A stretch of 8,018 nucleotides of DNA from Clostridia bacterium (lineage in GTDB: Bacteria; Bacillota; Clostridia; Oscillospirales; CAG-272), in NCBI GenBank assembly GCA_017420845.1, contig JAFQOC010000496.1, positions 1-8,018 on the forward strand, in the 5' to 3' direction. The first letter of the stretch is position 1; every line of letters starts with the position of its first letter. The notes beneath the pieces were generated by a model. That model did no database searches and was not told the DNA's origin. It saw nothing but the letters and a program-made list of their open reading frames with translations. Of the stretch, positions 5,426 through 8,018 are shown piece after piece. The translations under genes and the position numbers were made by a program.

Positions 5426-6472
5426 TCAGATGGTGACCTCGGCGTGAGCCTCGGCGCTGCGGTAGATGGCGTCCAGCATCTTCTGGACGGTGAGAGCGTC
5501 CTCCATGGGGGAGACGGGGGTCTTGCCCGTGTTCAGGCAATCCACGAAGTGGCGCAGCTCCTCCACAAAGAAGTTGTTGGGGGTAACCTCGGGGCGAACG
5601 TCGGAGAGGTATCCTTCCTCATCCTCGCCGTAGACGGTGAGGGGCTCAAAGGTACAGCCGGCCTTGCTGCCGAACAGCACCACGTCGTTGGCCTCTTCGC
5701 CGTTGATGGCCCACGCCACCTCAGCCATCATGGTCTTGCCGCCCTCAAAGCGGAAGAAGATCATAGCGGAGTCCTCGGTGTTGAACACACCGTTACCCTG
5801 ACCGAAGGGGCTCCAGCGGACAACGCCCTTGGTCTGGAAGTCACCGATACGGTAGGAGGTTTCGGCAGATACCGATACGGGGGTAGGACGACCCATCAGA
5901 TACCACGTGCGGTCGATGGCGTGGACGCCGATATCCAGCACGGGGCCGCCGCCCGCCAGCTCCTTGTCGGTGAACCAGCCGCTGGGAGTGCCTCTGCGGC
6001 GGACGTAACGGCACTTGGCGGCGTAGATCTCACCGAATACGCCCTGATCGTACAGCTCGCGGCACTTGATGGCCTCAGCACCGTAACGGGTCACCACGGC
6101 CAGCATGAACTGCACGCCGGCCTCGCGGACGGCCTTCTCCATGGCCAGACCCTGCTCCAGGTTGGCGGCCAGGGGCTTCTCGCATAGGATGTGCTTGCCG
6201 GCCTTGGCGGCGGCGATACACACGGGGGCGTGGGCGGCGGTCCAGGTGCAAATGTCGATGTAATCCACCTCCACGTTCTCCAGAAGCTCCTCGACCGAGG
6301 CGAAGTAGTGAGGAATGCCGAACTTCTCGGCGGCGGCCTGCGCCCGCTCAGGGACGATGTCCGCAATCGCAACCACCTCAACGCTGTCCGTGAGCTCCAT
6401 ATAGGAGGGCAGATGGGCGGAGGTGGCGATGTTGCCCGCGCCGACGATACCGACTCTCAGTTTGTTTGCCAT
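5426..6472 (-). CDS. Gfo/Idh/MocA family NAD(P)-dependent oxidoreductase
   Basis: This 348-aa protein has the usual length and layout of the family. An N-terminal Rossmann fold has the dinucleotide loop VGIVGAGNIATSAH (7-20) and the acidic end of the second strand at AIADIVPERA (35-44). The catalytic-region CEKPLA motif lies at 97-102, with Lys99. The C-terminal substrate domain begins near 125 and has GGGPVLDIGVHAIDRTW (174-190), where Asp180 and His184 are the conserved active-site pair. Members oxidise or reduce sugars, inositols and related compounds; no neighbour indicates the substrate. The start at 6472 is supported by GGGAAAGGAA about 8 nt upstream and a consensus promoter at 6548-6576. 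The convergent HPr-like gene ends 168 bp away. Family assignment is firm; the exact reaction is unknown. Confidence 0.93.
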   Translation of the reverse strand: MANKLRVGIVGAGNIATSAHLPSYMELTDSVEVVAIADIVPERAQAAAEKFGIPHYFASVEELLENVEVDYIDICTWTAAHAPVCIAAAKAGKHILCEKPLAANLEQGLAMEKAVREAGVQFMLAVVTRYGAEAIKCRELYDQGVFGEIYAAKCRYVRRRGTPSGWFTDKELAGGGPVLDIGVHAIDRTWYLMGRPTPVSVSAETSYRIGDFQTKGVVRWSPFGQGNGVFNTEDSAMIFFRFEGGKTMMAEVAWAINGEEANDVVLFGSKAGCTFEPLTVYGEDEEGYLSDVRPEVTPNNFFVEELRHFVDCLNTGKTPVSPMEDALTVQKMLDAIYRSAEAHAEVTI

Positions 6473-6547
6473 AGTGTTTTCCTTTCCCGACGGTGTTTGT
6501 TCGGGAATTCCTTTCCCGGGCGTGTGGGGCCCGACTTCGTTGTCCTA

Positions 6548-6576
6548 ATTATAGCATGATGGCCGCCCTGTGTCAA
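6548..6576 (-). promoter_or_regulatory. Promoter of the oxidoreductase gene
   Basis: On the minus strand TTGACA (6571-6576) and TATAAT (6548-6553) lie 17 bp apart, both perfect. The -35 box sits in the 8-nt loop of a hairpin formed by GGCCGCCCT (6561-6569) and AGGACGGCC (6578-6586). The leader is about 70 nt and contains an 11-bp direct repeat of the ribosome-binding region (6479-6489 and 6508-6518). Confidence 0.88.
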
Positions 6577-6641
6577 GAGGACGGCCGTGATTTTTGTTGA
6601 ATTGGGGCGCAGGAACGTCGGTCATCATCCGTGAGCGAGGC

Positions 6642-6908
6642 TCAATCCGACTCCATCTCCAGCTCCCACAGATCATCAATGTCCTTGAAATTGTGGGGGA
6701 ACCAATACACAGAGGTCTTGATATACATATCCGCTTTCCCGCTTGCGTCGGCTGTAGGCAATATCCTATGCCATTTCACCACTGTGTAGGTCATGGCGCG
6801 GAATTCTACCGTGCCGCCGTCGCTTGCGGCGGGAGATGGAATGGGGAGGAACAACAGTAGGACAACGGCAACCAAAATGATGACGGTTTTACGGCGAATC
6901 TTTTTCAT
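6642..6908 (-). CDS. Small secreted or membrane-anchored protein, function unknown
   Basis: This 88-aa protein has a basic start (MKKIRRK), one hydrophobic helix at about 8-22 and a possible signal-peptidase site in PSPAAS (24-29). The outside part, about 60 residues, carries VEFRAMTYTVVKWHRI (34-49) and YIKTSVYWFPHNFKDIDDLWELE (62-84), rich in aromatic residues. I recognise this as the pattern of small clostridial proteins of unknown function with a conserved KTSVYWFP-type block, from memory only. AAAGGAG lies at about 6918-6924, well spaced from ATG 6908. It follows the methyltransferase gene by 108 bp on the same strand and could be co-transcribed, as I see no strong promoter or T-tailed terminator between them. 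No clear terminator follows it, only a short stem over the stop codon (6632-6644). Confidence 0.75.
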   Translation of the reverse strand: MKKIRRKTVIILVAVVLLLFLPIPSPAASDGGTVEFRAMTYTVVKWHRILPTADASGKADMYIKTSVYWFPHNFKDIDDLWELEMESD

Positions 6909-7016
6909 TTTTTGTTCTCCTTTCTCGGTTTTCTTGTATCGGTGCTTGGATAACCGGACTAACCCATATATCAGAAGGTTGGCGCAGGTCTTGAGGCCGC
7001 CACCTTAGTGGTAAAA

Positions 7017-7817
7017 TCAATGCTTCTGTAAAATATATGCCTTGGAAAATACGCCGATCTCTATTCCCAGCTGTTCCGAGGCCTCGCCTAACTCATTATC
7101 GTCAGCGGTCAGTGTGCGGGACTCGAATATCTCCTCGCTCAGGATCTCAAAGCCGGTATGCAGAAACCTCTCCCGCCACGTGGGGGCGCAGTGATCCGAG
7201 CCAAGTCCGCTCCACGGAGTCTTTCCCGTTTCACGGAACACCCGGAGCATGGCCTCGGTGTCCGTCCACGTCGTTTCGACAGTATACAGGAAACCGTTTT
7301 GCATCAAGGTCCTGTAGATCTCCCGCAACGCCCGCTCGTGTCCCTCCTCGCCGCTGCGCGTAGAGGATAACCCGATATAGCTTGAATAGGCGGGGACTGT
7401 ATGATCCCGAAAGGGAATATCCATGAGCGAGAACTGGGCCAGTTCCAGATTCCCGACAGCCTCGTTTTCGTCCAGATACCGTTTCCACTCCTCGATCACA
7501 AGGGCGCTTGCGTCTGTTGCCAGGCATACGTGATCCGGTGCCAACCGCTTCACCGATGGAGTAAGTCCCATACCCGGACCGCAAGCGATCTCCACCACGG
7601 GAACGCCTTGCCCGACGATGTGATCCACGAGACGGCGGGAGGCGGGGTTATTAAGGAAGAAATCGCTGTGAAAGTTGCGCTTCATTCTTCCGTCCCGCCA
7701 AATCGCCACATTGGATTCATCAAAGTAGTCTGCATCACGGTCGGAGTCAAAGTAGTACACGCCGTCATGGCAATGAGCAGGCGGGCGGGAAAACCAATCG
7801 GAAAAAGGCTTGTTCAT
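7017..7817 (-). CDS. Class I SAM-dependent methyltransferase
   Basis: This 266-aa protein has a clear Rossmann-type AdoMet fold. Motif I is VVEIACGPGMG (74-84), followed by the acidic residue of the second strand in ATDAS (100-104, Asp102), the motif II region AQFSLMDIPFRD (127-138), and the post-motif LREIYRTLMQNGFLYTVE (164-181), a UbiE/type 11 style feature. The N-terminal 70 residues include HCHDGVYYFDSDRDADYFD (15-33), rich in Asp and His, and probably help bind the substrate, which I cannot name. The start at 7817 is supported by AAGGAG at about 7824-7829. Base composition looks lower in GC than the transporter and oxidoreductase genes, so a different origin is possible. The stop is followed by a small CCAC-TAA-GGTGG-type hairpin without a T run. 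Confidence 0.88.
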   Translation of the reverse strand: MNKPFSDWFSRPPAHCHDGVYYFDSDRDADYFDESNVAIWRDGRMKRNFHSDFFLNNPASRRLVDHIVGQGVPVVEIACGPGMGLTPSVKRLAPDHVCLATDASALVIEEWKRYLDENEAVGNLELAQFSLMDIPFRDHTVPAYSSYIGLSSTRSGEEGHERALREIYRTLMQNGFLYTVETTWTDTEAMLRVFRETGKTPWSGLGSDHCAPTWRERFLHTGFEILSEEIFESRTLTADDNELGEASEQLGIEIGVFSKAYILQKH

Positions 7818-7849
7818 GGGGATCTCCTTAATGTGGATTTTGTCAGATG

Positions 7850-7879
7850 ATTGTACATCATGGAAAATTGGGGTTTATC
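7850..7879 (-). promoter_or_regulatory. Possible promoter of the methyltransferase gene
   Basis: On the minus strand TACAAT (7850-7855), preceded by ATGATG exactly as in the promoter at 2242, is a good -10 box. The -35 candidate is a weak GATAAA (7874-7879) at 18 bp. An inverted repeat ATGAT (7847-7851) and ATCAT (7857-7861) surrounds the -10 box and could be an operator. Confidence 0.5.
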
Positions 7880-7881
7880 GG
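7865..7881 (-). repeat. GACAAACCC-AATT motif, copy D
   Basis: On the minus strand this reads CCGATAAACCCCAATTT, 16/17 identical to the copy at 2545-2561. It lies 47 nt before the methyltransferase ATG and covers the weak -35 position. Confidence 0.55.
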
Positions 7882-7888
7882 GGAGTTT

Positions 7889-7945
7889 ATCTCTGGCCCC
7901 TTGCAGAGATGCGGGGGATCACAGGGGGGCGCAGCCCCCCTGTGA
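7889..7945. repeat. Hairpin-rich intergenic repeat
   Basis: Two hairpins lie side by side: ATCTCTG (7889-7895) with CAGAGAT (7904-7910), and a perfect 12-bp stem TCACAGGGGGGC (7919-7930) with GCCCCCCTGTGA (7934-7945) closed by a 3-nt loop. The second is very stable but is followed by AAAATAAAAT on the plus strand and by no T run on the minus strand, so it is a poor intrinsic terminator in either direction. From 7946 to 8018 I see no supported gene. Confidence 0.65.
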
Positions 7946-8018
7946 AAATAAAATAGGGGTGGCCGGCAGTGCCGAGGGCGGCCTGGAGCGCCTCGGCGCG
8001 CGCGGTAGCGCAAGAAGA

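Noticed and set aside
5273..6187. Plus-strand open frame of 304 codons over the oxidoreductase
   Set aside because: The minus strand encodes a complete Gfo/Idh/MocA protein with its own promoter; the plus frame runs through a terminator and a repeat and shows no domain.
6561..6597. Plus-strand terminator (hairpin followed by TTTTT)
   Set aside because: No plus-strand gene ends just upstream, and the hairpin overlaps the consensus minus-strand promoter, so it is reported as a promoter feature instead.

Overview
The window looks like chromosomal DNA from a moderately GC-rich Gram-positive anaerobe of the Clostridia, most likely a gut Oscillospirales relative. The grounds are: strong AAGGAG-type ribosome binding sites, near-perfect TTGACA-17-TATAAT promoters, intrinsic terminators, a Gram-positive style lysine riboswitch, an HPr/Crh-like protein, and intergenic palindromic repeats of a kind I associate with gut Clostridia. 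No phylogenetic marker gene is present, so the placement is an inference.

Layout from left to right: a 208-bp palindromic repeat (13-220); a DUF4886/SGNH-hydrolase-like gene (305-1075, +) with a bidirectional terminator; an 86-bp repeat (1159-1244); a seven-helix membrane protein of unknown function (1291-2178, -); a long nested palindrome (about 2242-2652) carrying two matched outward-facing promoters; a lysine riboswitch with its terminator (2660-2885) leading into an NhaC-family transporter (2952-4673, +); an AT-rich leader and an 80-aa HPr-like protein without the catalytic histidine (5015-5257, +); a second copy of the 1159 repeat (5351-5377); then three minus-strand genes: a Gfo/Idh/MocA oxidoreductase (5426-6472), a small secreted or membrane-anchored protein (6642-6908) and a class I methyltransferase (7017-7817). 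The right end (7860-8018) holds hairpin-rich repeat DNA and no gene I can support.

The genes do not form one pathway. Most are single-gene units with their own promoter and terminator. The clearest functional unit is lysine riboswitch plus NhaC-family permease, which predicts a lysine transporter turned off by lysine. The most unusual structural feature is the 2242-2652 region, where nested inverted repeats end in two copies of the same outward promoter, one driving the membrane protein and one driving the riboswitch-transporter. A related short motif (GACAAACCC then AATT) also lies 47-48 nt upstream of the start codons of the DUF4886 gene and the methyltransferase gene, at opposite ends of the window.
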